Shown here piece by piece: positions 45,399 to 54,478 of a stretch of 64,000 nt of DNA (its first letter is position 1; each line of letters starts with the position of its first letter). Source of the stretch: CAZJHD01 sp964545855 (GTDB lineage Bacteria; Planctomycetota; UBA1135; JACQFD01); NCBI GenBank assembly GCA_964545855.1, contig CAZJHD010000015.1, positions 24,634 to 88,633 of the forward strand. The letters run 5' to 3'. The position numbers were made by a program, and so were the translations under genes. The notes under the pieces were generated by a model. The model saw nothing but the letters and a program-made list of their open reading frames with translations, did not search any database and was not told where the DNA came from.

Positions 45399-45404
45399 TA
45401 CCCT
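45399..45404 (+). promoter_or_regulatory. possible -10 box placed for a leaderless transcript
   Basis: TACCCT ends 6 nt before the ATG at 45411, the spacing expected if transcription starts at the start codon. No ribosome binding site separates them. It resembles the arrangement at 17412-17424. Confidence 0.35.
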
Positions 45405-45410
45405 CCGCCC

Positions 45411-46688
45411 ATGAGAAGGAATCGCACGCATGTGTTCGTCGTGCTGTCGATGGCGCTGGCCCTCGTCGCCTGCGGCTCGCGGCGCCACGTGATGCCGAAC
45501 ACGGGCATCCGGCTCGGCGCGGATCGGCTCGTCGTGTCGCGGGCGGCCGACCGCGACGTGGTCTCGGCCGCGCCCACGGATGCGGGCGCCGAGGCGCGCG
45601 CGGCCATGCACCTCGGCGCGGCGGCGACGCCCGCCGCGATCCCCGCCGCGATCGGCGCGGGCTTCTCCGACAAGCTCCTCGCGCAGGCGGCGAAGATCGC
45701 GGCGCGCATCGCCGACCGGAAGCTCGCCAGCCTGCAAGGAGACCTCGAGGCCGACGTGAGCCTCGTCGGCGCCGCCGAGACGGTGGGCGTCCCGAGCGGA
45801 ACGGTCGGGAGCTACGTGCTGCGCCGCGTCGTCCTCGTGCCGAGCGACGGCCTGCCGTCGCCCAGCCCCTCGGCGCCCGTCGATCCGTCGCTCTGGGAGC
45901 GCGTCCGCTTCCGGTTCGGCGAGCGCGACGACTTCCCCTTCGGCGCGAAGCTGTGGGCCGGCTTCCTCGCGCAGCTCGCGAGCTCGAGCGACGAGTACCG
46001 GATCCCGGCGGGCGCCGCGGGCGATGGGGCGTCCGTCGACGGCTGGCTCGAGAGCAACGGGCGCCGGTTCGTCCAGCTCACGACGCATCAGGTCGATCTC
46101 GACCTCCGCTCCTCGAAGGACGGCCGCGACCTGCGGGTGGAAGGCGGGCGTCTGCGCGTCTTCTTCTCCCTGGCGGCGCTGCCGCGATGGGACGAGGTCC
46201 TCGAGCGGCTCGACGAGCTTCGGACGACGAGCCGGCCGAACGGCTCCGAGACGAGCCCGGTGATCGAGAAGATCCGCACGCTGCGCACCGGCCTCGCGGA
46301 CCGGCTCGCCGAACGCATCCGCGAGGAGTTCGCGCTCCGCGTGGGCGTGGCGATCCGCTTCGTCTGGAACGACCCGCAGCTCGGCCGCCAGGAGCGCGTC
46401 GTGAGCGCCGGCGTGCGCAACGTCTGGCCCATCGAGACGGAGGCGCTCCTCGACGCCGACGCGCCGGAGCACGCACGCGCCAACTACCCGGCGGCGCACT
46501 CCGACGACACGCGCTACCTCGTGGCGCCGGCCTACGAGCTCGAGTTCCGCGACGCGGAGTGGATGCCGATCCAGGGCGCCAACTGCACGATCGAGCTGCG
46601 GCTGCTCGAGACGAGCAAGGCGGCGCAGCTCGTCGAGAAGCTGCGCGAGTACTTGGCCGACTGGTCCGAGAAAGCGTCGCGGAAGTGA
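45411..46688 (+). CDS. lipoprotein of unknown function
   Basis: The 425-residue product starts MRRNRTHVFVVLSMALALVA and has a lipobox ending VACGS. The mature protein is an alternation of strands and helices I cannot assign; notable segments are TDAGAEARAAMHLGAAATP, FSDKLLAQAAKIAARIADRK and a beta-rich centre with RRFVQLTTHQVDLDLRSSKD. It ends in a helix containing LVEKLREYLADWSEKASRK. It overlaps the next gene in a GTGA, so both should act together in the envelope. No catalytic motif is seen. Confidence 0.75.
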   Translation: MRRNRTHVFVVLSMALALVACGSRRHVMPNTGIRLGADRLVVSRAADRDVVSAAPTDAGAEARAAMHLGAAATPAAIPAAIGAGFSDKLLAQAAKIAARIADRKLASLQGDLEADVSLVGAAETVGVPSGTVGSYVLRRVVLVPSDGLPSPSPSAPVDPSLWERVRFRFGERDDFPFGAKLWAGFLAQLASSSDEYRIPAGAAGDGASVDGWLESNGRRFVQLTTHQVDLDLRSSKDGRDLRVEGGRLRVFFSLAALPRWDEVLERLDELRTTSRPNGSETSPVIEKIRTLRTGLADRLAERIREEFALRVGVAIRFVWNDPQLGRQERVVSAGVRNVWPIETEALLDADAPEHARANYPAAHSDDTRYLVAPAYELEFRDAEWMPIQGANCTIELRLLETSKAAQLVEKLREYLADWSEKASRK

Positions 46689-47284
46689 GAAGGGAGCACC
46701 TCGCGATTCCCCTGCTGTCCGGCCTTCTCGCCGCGGCCGCCGCGCCCGCGGCCGGCGCGGCCGGTCTCGCCGACCTCCTGCCGCCGGGCCACAGGTCGGT
46801 GGTCCACGAGATCGTGGTGCTCGCGGATCCGGCTCTCGAAGACCTGCAGCTCGTGGCCGCTCCGTACCCGGGCTTCGCCGGCGTGGTGCCCGTCGAGCCT
46901 GGTGTCCCCTTCCGCTTCTCGTCGAAGTACGGGACGCGCCTCTACGGCCTGCCGCGGGGCGCGGAAGTCCCCGATCGATTCGCGCCCGAGTCGTTCCCGC
47001 CCGAATGCGTTCTGATGGGGCCCTTCGCCGAAGTCGCGTCGGCGCCGGCGCTGAGCCCGCTCGCGCGCGTGCTCACGACCTACCGAGTCGAAGGCTCCGA
47101 GGGAGGGAAGCCGCGGTTCGTGCTCGCCGGCGAGACCCGATTCGGACCGGGAGGCGTGGAACTCTCGCTGTCGGCGCTGCTGCCCTGGCTGCTCGGCCTC
47201 GCGGCGATCGGAGTCGCGGGGCTCCTCCTCGTCGCGCGCTGGCGGCGGCGCGGCACGACGCGTTCGGGCAGTGCGACGGCGTAG
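46685..47284 (+). CDS. exported protein with C-terminal membrane anchor
   Basis: From a GTG overlapping the previous stop, the 199-residue product has a signal peptide (LLSGLLAAAAAPAAGAAG), an exported beta-rich domain (about 25-160) beginning LLPPGHRSVVHEIVVLADP and containing FRFSSKYGTRLYGLPRGAEV, and a C-terminal membrane helix (LLPWLLGLAAIGVAGLLLVA) followed by a basic tail RWRRRG. That end resembles sortase- or PEP-CTERM-like anchors but lacks a clear recognition motif. It is an unknown family. Its coupling to the lipoprotein upstream suggests a two-component envelope assembly. Confidence 0.7.
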   Translation: MRREHLAIPLLSGLLAAAAAPAAGAAGLADLLPPGHRSVVHEIVVLADPALEDLQLVAAPYPGFAGVVPVEPGVPFRFSSKYGTRLYGLPRGAEVPDRFAPESFPPECVLMGPFAEVASAPALSPLARVLTTYRVEGSEGGKPRFVLAGETRFGPGGVELSLSALLPWLLGLAAIGVAGLLLVARWRRRGTTRSGSATA

Positions 47285-47290
47285 TGTCCC

Positions 47291-47638
47291 GTGGAGGATC
47301 TCGGCGGGTACCTGCAGCTGCTCGGAGCGACGCTCCTCGTCGAGGCCCTGGTCACCGCGCTCGCCGCGGGCTACGGCTCGCGGCGGTTCGCGATCGCGAC
47401 GTCGGTCTGTGGGAATCTCCTCACCCATCCCGCCGCCTGGCTGCTCCTCGCGGCGCTGCGCGCGTCGGCCGTGCCCTTCGTTCTCGTGGAAGTGGCCGTG
47501 ACGGCGGCGGAGGCCGCGCTCCAGCGCGGCGTCGCCGGCCTCTCCTGGAAGCGCGCCGTCCTGGTGTCCGTCGCCGCGAACGGCGCGACGGCGCTCGGCT
47601 CGCTCGCATTCTCCGGCGGCCGCGTCGTCCTCAGTTGA
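47291..47638 (+). CDS. small integral membrane protein
   Basis: The 115-residue product (GTG start, 6 bp after the previous stop) consists of three or four hydrophobic helices: LQLLGATLLVEALVTALAAG, SVCGNLLTHPAAWLLLAAL, FVLVEVAVTAAEAALQRG and RAVLVSVAANGATALGSLAF. Conserved N and H in GNLLTHP are reminiscent of small four-helix membrane proteins encoded beside exported lipoproteins. Function unknown. The three genes from 45411 to 47638 probably form one transcript. Its stop overlaps the convergent ligase gene by 8 bp. Confidence 0.7.
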   Translation: MEDLGGYLQLLGATLLVEALVTALAAGYGSRRFAIATSVCGNLLTHPAAWLLLAALRASAVPFVLVEVAVTAAEAALQRGVAGLSWKRAVLVSVAANGATALGSLAFSGGRVVLS

Positions 47639-49208
47639 CGCTCCGCTCTCGCCCCTCCCAGTAGGGCGCGCGGAGCTTCGACTTCTGGATCTTCCCGCTC
47701 GGCGTGCGCGGGAGCGCGTCGACGAAGTCGAAGGACCGCGGCAGCTTGAAGTCGGCGAGCTGCGGCCGCGCGAAGGCGAGGAGCTCGCGCGCCGTCGCCT
47801 TCGCGCCGGGCTTCAGGACGAGGAGCGCCTTCACCTGCTCGCCCCAGCGTTCGTCGGGGATGCCGATCACGGCCGCCTCGGCGACGGCCGGATGGCCGCA
47901 GAGCACGCTCTCGATCTCCGCGGGATACACGTTCTCTCCCGCCGTGCAGATCATGTCCTTCACGCGGTCGGAGACGAACAGGAAGCCCTCCTCGTCGAGG
48001 AAGCCCGCGTCGCCGGTGTGGACCCACCCGTCGCGCAGCGTCTCCGCCGTGGCGTCGGGCCGCTTCCAGTAGCCGAGCATGTTGGCCGGCGAGTGGATCC
48101 TGATCTCGCCGACGGCGCGCGGCGGCAGCGCGCGGCCCTGCGCGTCGATCACCTCGACGCGCACGCCGGGGTAGGGCCTCCCCGCGGCGCGCAGCAGCTC
48201 CTCGCGGGGCGCGCGGTGGTCGTCGGGGCGCAGGCACACGGCCGTGTTCCCGGTCTCCGTGAGACCGTAGATCTGCGCGAAGCCGCATCCGAAGCGTTCC
48301 ATCGCCGCGCGCAGGAGCGGCGTCGGGATCGGCGAGCCGCCGTAGACGACGTGCGTGAGGGACGAGAGGTCGGCCGTCTTCGCCGTCGGCTCGGCGAGCA
48401 TCATCTGCAGCATCGCCGGCACGGCGCACATCTTGGTCACGCGATGGCGCGCGATCAGCTCGAGCGCGTGCCAGCCGACGAAGGCGTCCATCACGACGAG
48501 CCGCGCGCCGGCGGCGAGCGCCGTCACGGCCCACCAGAGCCCGCCGATGTGGAACGCGGGGATGTTGTGGAGCGCCACGTCGCGGTCGCTCCAGCCGATC
48601 CACGCATCGCCGTGCGCGCGCATCGAGCGCACGACCGCGAAGAAGCTCCGGTGCGCGAGCATCACGCCCTTCGGCCGACCCGTCGTGCCGCTCGTGTACA
48701 TCTGCACGGCGACCTCCTCGGGTTCGGGCGCGAGACCAGGATCGTCGGGCGCGTGGGGCGCGAGCCACGCGTCGAAGCCCGTCGTCTCCGGCGCGCTCCC
48801 CGACGTGAGCACGATCCGGCGGATCCCCGCGAGGCCGCGCGCCGCCTCGCGCGCCTTCGGGAGCAGCTCCGGCCCCGTGACGAGGATCTCCGCCTCGCCG
48901 TCCTCGAGCACGAAGCGGATCTCCGGCGCCGTGAGCCGCCAGTTCACGCCGAGCACGACGGCGCGCGCCTTCGCGACTCCGAGGACGAGGCCGAAGGTCC
49001 GCTCCGAGTCCTTGTCGAGCACGGCGACACGCGCGCCGGGGGTGATCCCTTCCGCAAGGAGCGCCCGCGCCACGCGGCTCGATTCCGCGTCGAGCGCGGC
49101 GAACGTGAGCATTCGGTCGCGGAAGAGCACCGCGGGCGCAGATCCGCGCGCGCGCGCCTGGAGGCGGGCGAGATCGGCCAGCGTGCGGGGCTCCTCGGTC
49201 GCGGACAT
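47631..49208 (-). CDS. AMP-dependent acyl-CoA synthetase/ligase
   Basis: The 525-residue product activates a carboxylic acid as an acyl-AMP and then, most likely, as an acyl-CoA. The adenylation motifs are present in order: MYTSGTTGRPKGV (170-182), a YGGSPIP region, IYGLTET, the hinge TGDAGFLDEEGFLFVSDR, and the C-terminal PRTPSGKIQKSKL with the catalytic lysine. The length fits medium or long-chain fatty acid:CoA ligases and the activating enzymes that feed carrier-protein pathways. It lies 2.4 kb from the ABC/thioesterase operon on the same strand, and could supply starter acids. The specificity cannot be read. Confidence 0.93.
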   Translation of the reverse strand: MSATEEPRTLADLARLQARARGSAPAVLFRDRMLTFAALDAESSRVARALLAEGITPGARVAVLDKDSERTFGLVLGVAKARAVVLGVNWRLTAPEIRFVLEDGEAEILVTGPELLPKAREAARGLAGIRRIVLTSGSAPETTGFDAWLAPHAPDDPGLAPEPEEVAVQMYTSGTTGRPKGVMLAHRSFFAVVRSMRAHGDAWIGWSDRDVALHNIPAFHIGGLWWAVTALAAGARLVVMDAFVGWHALELIARHRVTKMCAVPAMLQMMLAEPTAKTADLSSLTHVVYGGSPIPTPLLRAAMERFGCGFAQIYGLTETGNTAVCLRPDDHRAPREELLRAAGRPYPGVRVEVIDAQGRALPPRAVGEIRIHSPANMLGYWKRPDATAETLRDGWVHTGDAGFLDEEGFLFVSDRVKDMICTAGENVYPAEIESVLCGHPAVAEAAVIGIPDERWGEQVKALLVLKPGAKATARELLAFARPQLADFKLPRSFDFVDALPRTPSGKIQKSKLRAPYWEGRERSVN

Positions 49209-49352
49209 CGTGCGCCGAGTCTACGGACCGGGGCGGCGACGGGGCGCGCGTGGAGGAATCGGCGCCAGGCTCCGTTTCGAGTGATGGAACCCGCTCTCGG
49301 GATCCGTCCTCGGAGTGCTCGCCGTCCCGAAGGCTCTTCTTCCCCCGCCGCC

Positions 49353-51563
49353 ATGCGACTCGCTCTCTCCCTCGTCGTCGTCGCCCTCCTCTCTTCCTCC
49401 ACGCTCGGCCAGGCGAACCTCCGCGCCTGGAGCGAGCACGGTCAGACCTGGATCGTGTGGGAGGAGACGGCGGCGCTCGGAGGCCTCGATCACTTCGAGG
49501 TCTACCGGAGCACGGCGCCCATCACGGACGTCTCGCTCGCGACGCTCACGGGACGCATCTACCCGCAGGACGGGAAAGCGGCGAGGCTGCAGTTCTCGAC
49601 GCCGGGGGCGACCTGGCGGATCCCCGACGGGACGGCTGCCGCGACGCCCTACGTCCTCGCCGCGAACGAGCACGTTCTCGCGTACACGCCGCACGGTCCC
49701 GCGGCGGAGTACTTCGCCGTCGTGCAGAACGGGACGGTGATCCCGCCGGCGGGCGCGACCGTCGGGCCCGTCGCGCCGCTCCCCGGCACGCCGCGCCCGC
49801 ACCCGCAGGCATTCGGGATCGACGGCGGCCACCCCTACACGGTGTACGCACTGTGGGTCGAAGGTGCGGAGGACGAGACCTCGGGTCTCCCGGGCTTCCC
49901 GATCCTCGGCAACGCCTCGACGAACGGCATCGCGCACCTCTTCGCCGTCTTCGAGCCGACGATCGGGCTGCCTCCGGCGCCGATGCCGGCGGTCGTATTC
50001 CTCCACGGCGGCGGCGGGAACTACTGGCGCTACCGCCCCTCCACGAGCGCGACGAAGCTGATCGATCTGCACGTGCAGAACGGCCTCTACGTGACGGTCG
50101 ACGACAACGTCTTCCGCCGCATCGGCTCGAGCGCGGCGTCCCAGGTGATGCCGATCATCACGCGATGGTTCGGCTACGCGCGCCGCTGGGACCGCTTCGC
50201 GCCGAGCGACGTGCCGCCGCCCGCCGACGAAGTGATCGTGAACTACACCCAGCGCCTGCTGATCTGGATCTTCGACTGGCTCGTCGCCAATCAGGGCGTC
50301 GACACGATGCGCATCTCGGTCGGAGGTCTCAGCAACGGCGGACTCGGCGTCGGCGAGCTCGCGCGCAGCCATCCCGGACGCATCGCGTCCGGACTCGCCT
50401 TCGTGCTGCCTTCCATCGCGCCCGACGACCCTCTCGCGTACTCGTTCTTCGGTTCCGCCGCGCAGAACCTCGCGACGTCGCTCGGCCCCGGCTACTTCGA
50501 CTTCTACTCGCTCGCGACGGAGGTCTCCGTCGCACACCTCCCCTTCCTGCGGATCGTGGACGGCACGCAGGACGCGAGCGTGCCGTGGCTCGAGAAGCCG
50601 CCGCTCTACGACGCCGTGAACGCGCTCCGCTGGGGCGCGCATCTCTACTGGGATGCCCGCGGCCACACGGCCGGAAGCCCGGCAGGCTGGGCCGGCCACC
50701 ACTGGGTGACCTCGCCGCGCCACTCGGTGTCCGCGCTCACGCAGTACCGCGCCGACCGCTCGTTCCCGGCACTCCACGACGTCGATCACGATCTCGTCCT
50801 GGCGGGGGCTCAGCCCGACCCGGGCGACGCCGTGATTCCGGCCAACGGCGATCCCTGGGGCACGTGGGGCGGCTACTTCGACTGGAACACGCCGACGATG
50901 GTCGACACGGCGGACGAGTGGGCCGTGAGCCTCGGCCTCGTCACCTCGTCGACCTTCGCGAACGACATCCCTCCCGTGCTCTCGGCGACGGCGAGCGTGA
51001 CGATCCGACGGCCGCAGGCCTTCACCCCCGATCCGCTGGAGCCGCTTCCCTGGTCGCTCTCGAACGCGTCGACGGGCGCGCTCGTGGCGTCGGGCTCCGT
51101 GGTCACCGGCGCCGACGGGCTCGTGACGATTCCGAACCTCACCTTCGGAGCGGCGCAGCTGCGCCTGCGCGTCTGGCGATCGGTGCAGCCCTACGGCGCG
51201 GGCACCGCGGGATGCATCGGCGTGCCGACGCTCGAGCCGCAAGGCCCGCTGCACCTGGGCGATCCGGCCTACGAGCTCGCGGGCGTGAACGGCCCCATCT
51301 CGGGATTCGGCGTCATCGCCGTGTCCGACGCTCCCTTCGATCTCGCCGTCGCGGGAATCACGCTGCTCGTCGACCCCTCCGTGATCGCGGCCTCGCTGTC
51401 CGTCGCGTCCGACTCCTTCGGCGCCTCTCTCGTCGTGACGGCGCTCCCGTCCGCGCCAGCGCTCGCCGGCAGGACCTTCTACGGCCAGACGCTCTGGCTC
51501 GACCCCTGCGGCGCCGCGGGTCTCACGGCCTCGGGAGGCGTGGCGATGACGCTCGTGCAGTAG
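49353..51563 (+). CDS. secreted alpha/beta-hydrolase-like protein with conserved C-terminal domain
   Basis: The 736-residue product has a signal peptide (ending STLGQ). A fibronectin-like N-terminal part (about 20-180; DHFEVYRSTAPITDVSL) is followed by an esterase-like segment: MPAVVFLHGGGGNYWRY (oxyanion region) and ISVGGLSNGGLGVGE (a G-x-S-x-G nucleophile elbow), then RIVDGTQDASVPW and an HHWVTSPRHS region. A beta domain comes next, then a 123-residue terminal domain starting YGAGTAGCIG, shared with two other proteins here. Peptide or polysaccharide ester hydrolysis outside the cell is plausible. The start is the ATG at 49353. Confidence 0.82.
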   Translation: MRLALSLVVVALLSSSTLGQANLRAWSEHGQTWIVWEETAALGGLDHFEVYRSTAPITDVSLATLTGRIYPQDGKAARLQFSTPGATWRIPDGTAAATPYVLAANEHVLAYTPHGPAAEYFAVVQNGTVIPPAGATVGPVAPLPGTPRPHPQAFGIDGGHPYTVYALWVEGAEDETSGLPGFPILGNASTNGIAHLFAVFEPTIGLPPAPMPAVVFLHGGGGNYWRYRPSTSATKLIDLHVQNGLYVTVDDNVFRRIGSSAASQVMPIITRWFGYARRWDRFAPSDVPPPADEVIVNYTQRLLIWIFDWLVANQGVDTMRISVGGLSNGGLGVGELARSHPGRIASGLAFVLPSIAPDDPLAYSFFGSAAQNLATSLGPGYFDFYSLATEVSVAHLPFLRIVDGTQDASVPWLEKPPLYDAVNALRWGAHLYWDARGHTAGSPAGWAGHHWVTSPRHSVSALTQYRADRSFPALHDVDHDLVLAGAQPDPGDAVIPANGDPWGTWGGYFDWNTPTMVDTADEWAVSLGLVTSSTFANDIPPVLSATASVTIRRPQAFTPDPLEPLPWSLSNASTGALVASGSVVTGADGLVTIPNLTFGAAQLRLRVWRSVQPYGAGTAGCIGVPTLEPQGPLHLGDPAYELAGVNGPISGFGVIAVSDAPFDLAVAGITLLVDPSVIAASLSVASDSFGASLVVTALPSAPALAGRTFYGQTLWLDPCGAAGLTASGGVAMTLVQ

Positions 51564-51651
51564 CACCGCGGGAGTGGGCCTCGGCCCGCGTCGCGGGCAC
51601 ACTGGTGCGCCGAGTCGCCGTCCTCGAGACGTCGCCGCGCCCGAGACCTCC

Positions 51652-53283
51652 ATGACGCTCCTCCCCTTCCTCGGCGCGCTCCTCCTCCAGCCGGCGCCGC
51701 AGGAGCCCGCAGCCCGCGCCGCCCCCGCCGACCGCATCGAGATCCGGGTCGATCCGCGCGTCGAGCTCCTCGCCGTCGTGATGCGGCTCGCGAAGTCCCC
51801 GCCGTACACCGCCGGCGCCGAGAGCGCCTACCTGCGCGCCGTCGACGCGCACTTCGGACGCTTCGCCGAGCACGCCGCCGTTCGGCGCGCGATCGCGCTC
51901 CGGCGCGAATCGAGCATCTCCTTCGACGCGCCGCAGAGCCTCGCGGTGCATCTCTCGCCGGACGCCGCGCTCGCGCCGCTCGTGCCGCTCGACCCGTTCC
52001 CCGAGACGCTGGAGCCGCGCTGGCGGAACGCCGACGTGCCGGCGTTCCTCGCCGACCTCCGCGACTTCGCGAGGGAATCCGGCTTCTTCGAGTTCTTCGC
52101 CTCCCAGCGTGCGTTCTACGACGGCGTCGAGGCCGTCTACCGCGAGGCTGCGAGGCAGGACGACGTGGCCGGCTGGTTCGACGGCCTCTTCGGCCCGCGG
52201 CCCGGCGCGCGGTTCACGCTCGTGCCGGGGCTGCTGCACGGAGGATCGAGCTTCGGCGTGCGCGCGACGCTTCCCGACGGCGCCGAGTCGCTCTACCAGA
52301 TCCTGGGCGTCGATCGCTTCGACGCTTCGGGTCGCCCCGTCCTCGGACCCTGGTTCCTCGGGCTGCTCGTGCACGAAGCGGCGCACTCCTACGTGAATCC
52401 GATCGTCGGCGCGCGCATGGCGGAGCTCGGCGAGGCGGGCGCGGCGCTCTTCGGCCAGGTGGAGGCGGCCATGCGCCAGCAGGCCTACACGGACGCGCGC
52501 ATCGTCCTCTGCGAGTCGCTCGTGCGCGCCTGCGTCGTCCTCCACGCGCTCGAGCGACGCGGCGAGTCGGCGGCCGCCTCGGCGCTCGGCGACGAGGAGA
52601 GCCGCGCGTTCCTCTGGACCGCTCCGATCGTCGACGCGCTGCGCCGATTCCGCGCCCACCCGCCGGCGTCGAAGCGCTTCGAGGACCACATGCCGGTCGT
52701 CGTCGCCGCGTTCCGCGAGGCCGCGAAGATCGACTGGACGAAGCAGGTCCTTCCCTTCCGCGGACCGATCAACGCCGTCTTCACGGCGCCGGGGCGCCTC
52801 CTCGTCGTGCGTCCCGATCCGCTGCCGGCGCCGGCCGCCGGCTATCTCGACCGCGTCTTCGGCCTCGTTTTCGAGAAGAAGGGCGCCGAGCGAGCGAGCG
52901 CGCCGGAGGTCGCGCCCGAGCGCGCGGCCGGACGCCCCCTCGTCCTCTACGGCTCGCCCGACACGAACCCGCTGCTCGCGCGCATCGCGGAGGATGCCGG
53001 CTGGAGCTTCGAGGCGAAGCGGCTGCGCGTCGGCGCGCGCGTCTTCGAGGGCGAGGGGCTCGCGCTCGTCGCCTGCTGGCGGAGCCCCTTCGATCCGTCG
53101 CGGCCCGTCGTCGCCTACGCATCGGCGAGCGCCGATGCGCTCTCGGGGATCCACGACTTCCAGCACGGGACGACCGACTGGGTCGTGACGCGCGTCGGCG
53201 CGAACGGCCGGCACGCCGTCGTCGCGCAGGGGAACTTCCCGAAGGATCTCGCGAACCGCTGGAGCAGGCTCGGCGCGAAGTAG
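51652..53283 (+). CDS. secreted DUF4932-type metallopeptidase-like protein
   Basis: The 543-residue product has a very short hydrophobic N-terminus (MTLLPFLGALLLQP), then a domain opening DRIEIRVDPRVELLAVVMRL, the start typical of DUF4932 proteins. The zinc-peptidase motif HEAAH is at 241-245 (GLLVHEAAHSYVNP), with a candidate glutamate in the helix that follows the next ~60 residues (ILCESLVRACVV). The C-terminal ~170 residues (after FRGPINAVF) are a separate alpha/beta region with VLYGSPDTNPLLARIAED. The exported location is probable but the signal peptide is short. Substrate unknown. Confidence 0.82.
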   Translation: MTLLPFLGALLLQPAPQEPAARAAPADRIEIRVDPRVELLAVVMRLAKSPPYTAGAESAYLRAVDAHFGRFAEHAAVRRAIALRRESSISFDAPQSLAVHLSPDAALAPLVPLDPFPETLEPRWRNADVPAFLADLRDFARESGFFEFFASQRAFYDGVEAVYREAARQDDVAGWFDGLFGPRPGARFTLVPGLLHGGSSFGVRATLPDGAESLYQILGVDRFDASGRPVLGPWFLGLLVHEAAHSYVNPIVGARMAELGEAGAALFGQVEAAMRQQAYTDARIVLCESLVRACVVLHALERRGESAAASALGDEESRAFLWTAPIVDALRRFRAHPPASKRFEDHMPVVVAAFREAAKIDWTKQVLPFRGPINAVFTAPGRLLVVRPDPLPAPAAGYLDRVFGLVFEKKGAERASAPEVAPERAAGRPLVLYGSPDTNPLLARIAEDAGWSFEAKRLRVGARVFEGEGLALVACWRSPFDPSRPVVAYASASADALSGIHDFQHGTTDWVVTRVGANGRHAVVAQGNFPKDLANRWSRLGAK

Positions 53284-53367
53284 GCCAATCGCCTTGACGC
53301 GCGCTGCAGCGTCGAGTCGCATGGCGATGGCGTGCATTCGTTCTCGCGCGCGCCGGAGGATCCACCC

Positions 53368-54357
53368 GTGACGTCGCGCCCGCTCCTCGCCCTCGCCTTC
53401 GCGACTCTCGTCGCCTGCGCCGCCTACCGATCGATCGAGGCGGCGCCGCCGGCGGCGGCGTCCCTGGCGGAGTCGATCGCGAGCCTCCGCGACGCCTCGC
53501 GTCCCGAGCAGACGGGCACCTTCCCCGAGAAGTGGATCGACGGCGTCGATGCCAGCGAGCCGCGCTGGCAGATCCACGCCTACAACGAAGACCTCTACAT
53601 CCTGCGCCAGTCGAAGCGCATGACCTTCGAGGCGCCGTTCCTCTTCCTGCTCTTCGGTGAGGAGAAGGCGCTCCTCCTGGACACGGGGGCGAAGCAGGGT
53701 CTCGACGTCTACGCCACGGTGAACAAGGTCATCGAGCACTGGCTGCGCAGGCACGGGAAGGAGTCGATTCCCCTGATCGTCGCGCACACCCACAGCCACA
53801 TCGACCACGTCCAGGGAGACCCGAGCTTCGTCGGGAAGCCGGGCGTCGAGACGATCGTCGGGCTCGGCGTGAGCGACGTGACGGAGTACTGGGGCTTCCA
53901 GGACTTCCCGAAGGACATGGTGACGATGGACCTCGGAAATCGCGTCCTCGACGTGCTCGGATCCCCGGGCCACCAGGCCGCGAGCATCTCGGTCTACGAC
54001 CGGATGACCCATCTGCTGCTGACGGGCGACATCGTCTACCCGGGGCACCTCTTCGTCTTCAGCCCTCTCGACTGGCCCGTCTTCGTCGCGAGCCTCCGGC
54101 GGCTCGCGACCTTCGCGGCGACGCATCCCGTCGAGTGGGTGCTCGGCTGCCACATCGAGATGGGCGCCGTGCCGGGACAGTCCTTCGCCTGGGGAACGGA
54201 GCAGCACCCGAACGAGCACGTGCTCCAGCTCCCGCCGTCGATCCTCACGACGATCCTCGGCGCCGCGCAGGCGATGGGGAACACTCCGAGCTGCACGATC
54301 TTCGACGAGTTCGTGATCCACCCGGTGTATCTGTGCGGGATCACCTGGAACGGATGA
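53368..54357 (+). CDS. metallo-beta-lactamase-fold lipoprotein
   Basis: The start is a GTG at 53368, with GGAGGA about 7 bp upstream and a lipoprotein signal right after it (LLALAFATLVACAAY). The 329-residue product has the MBL zinc ligands: HTHSHIDH (140-147), a GSPGHQ segment with the third histidine, TGDIVYPG with the bridging aspartate, and GCHIEMG with a final histidine. It resembles the exported MBL hydrolases of the UlaG/glyoxalase II-like group rather than true beta-lactamases. Its natural substrate is unknown. The next gene is an unrelated HupE-like membrane protein. Confidence 0.88.
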   Translation: MTSRPLLALAFATLVACAAYRSIEAAPPAAASLAESIASLRDASRPEQTGTFPEKWIDGVDASEPRWQIHAYNEDLYILRQSKRMTFEAPFLFLLFGEEKALLLDTGAKQGLDVYATVNKVIEHWLRRHGKESIPLIVAHTHSHIDHVQGDPSFVGKPGVETIVGLGVSDVTEYWGFQDFPKDMVTMDLGNRVLDVLGSPGHQAASISVYDRMTHLLLTGDIVYPGHLFVFSPLDWPVFVASLRRLATFAATHPVEWVLGCHIEMGAVPGQSFAWGTEQHPNEHVLQLPPSILTTILGAAQAMGNTPSCTIFDEFVIHPVYLCGITWNG

Positions 54358-54478
54358 GCCTCCACGGCCCGTGGCAGAAGTCGTCCGAGCTGTGCGCCGC
54401 TGCCTCGCGCTCGCAAGGCGGAGCACTTCGGCCGCGGGCAGTCCAGCGCGCGGCCTCCTGATGGCGCGCTGACCGCGC

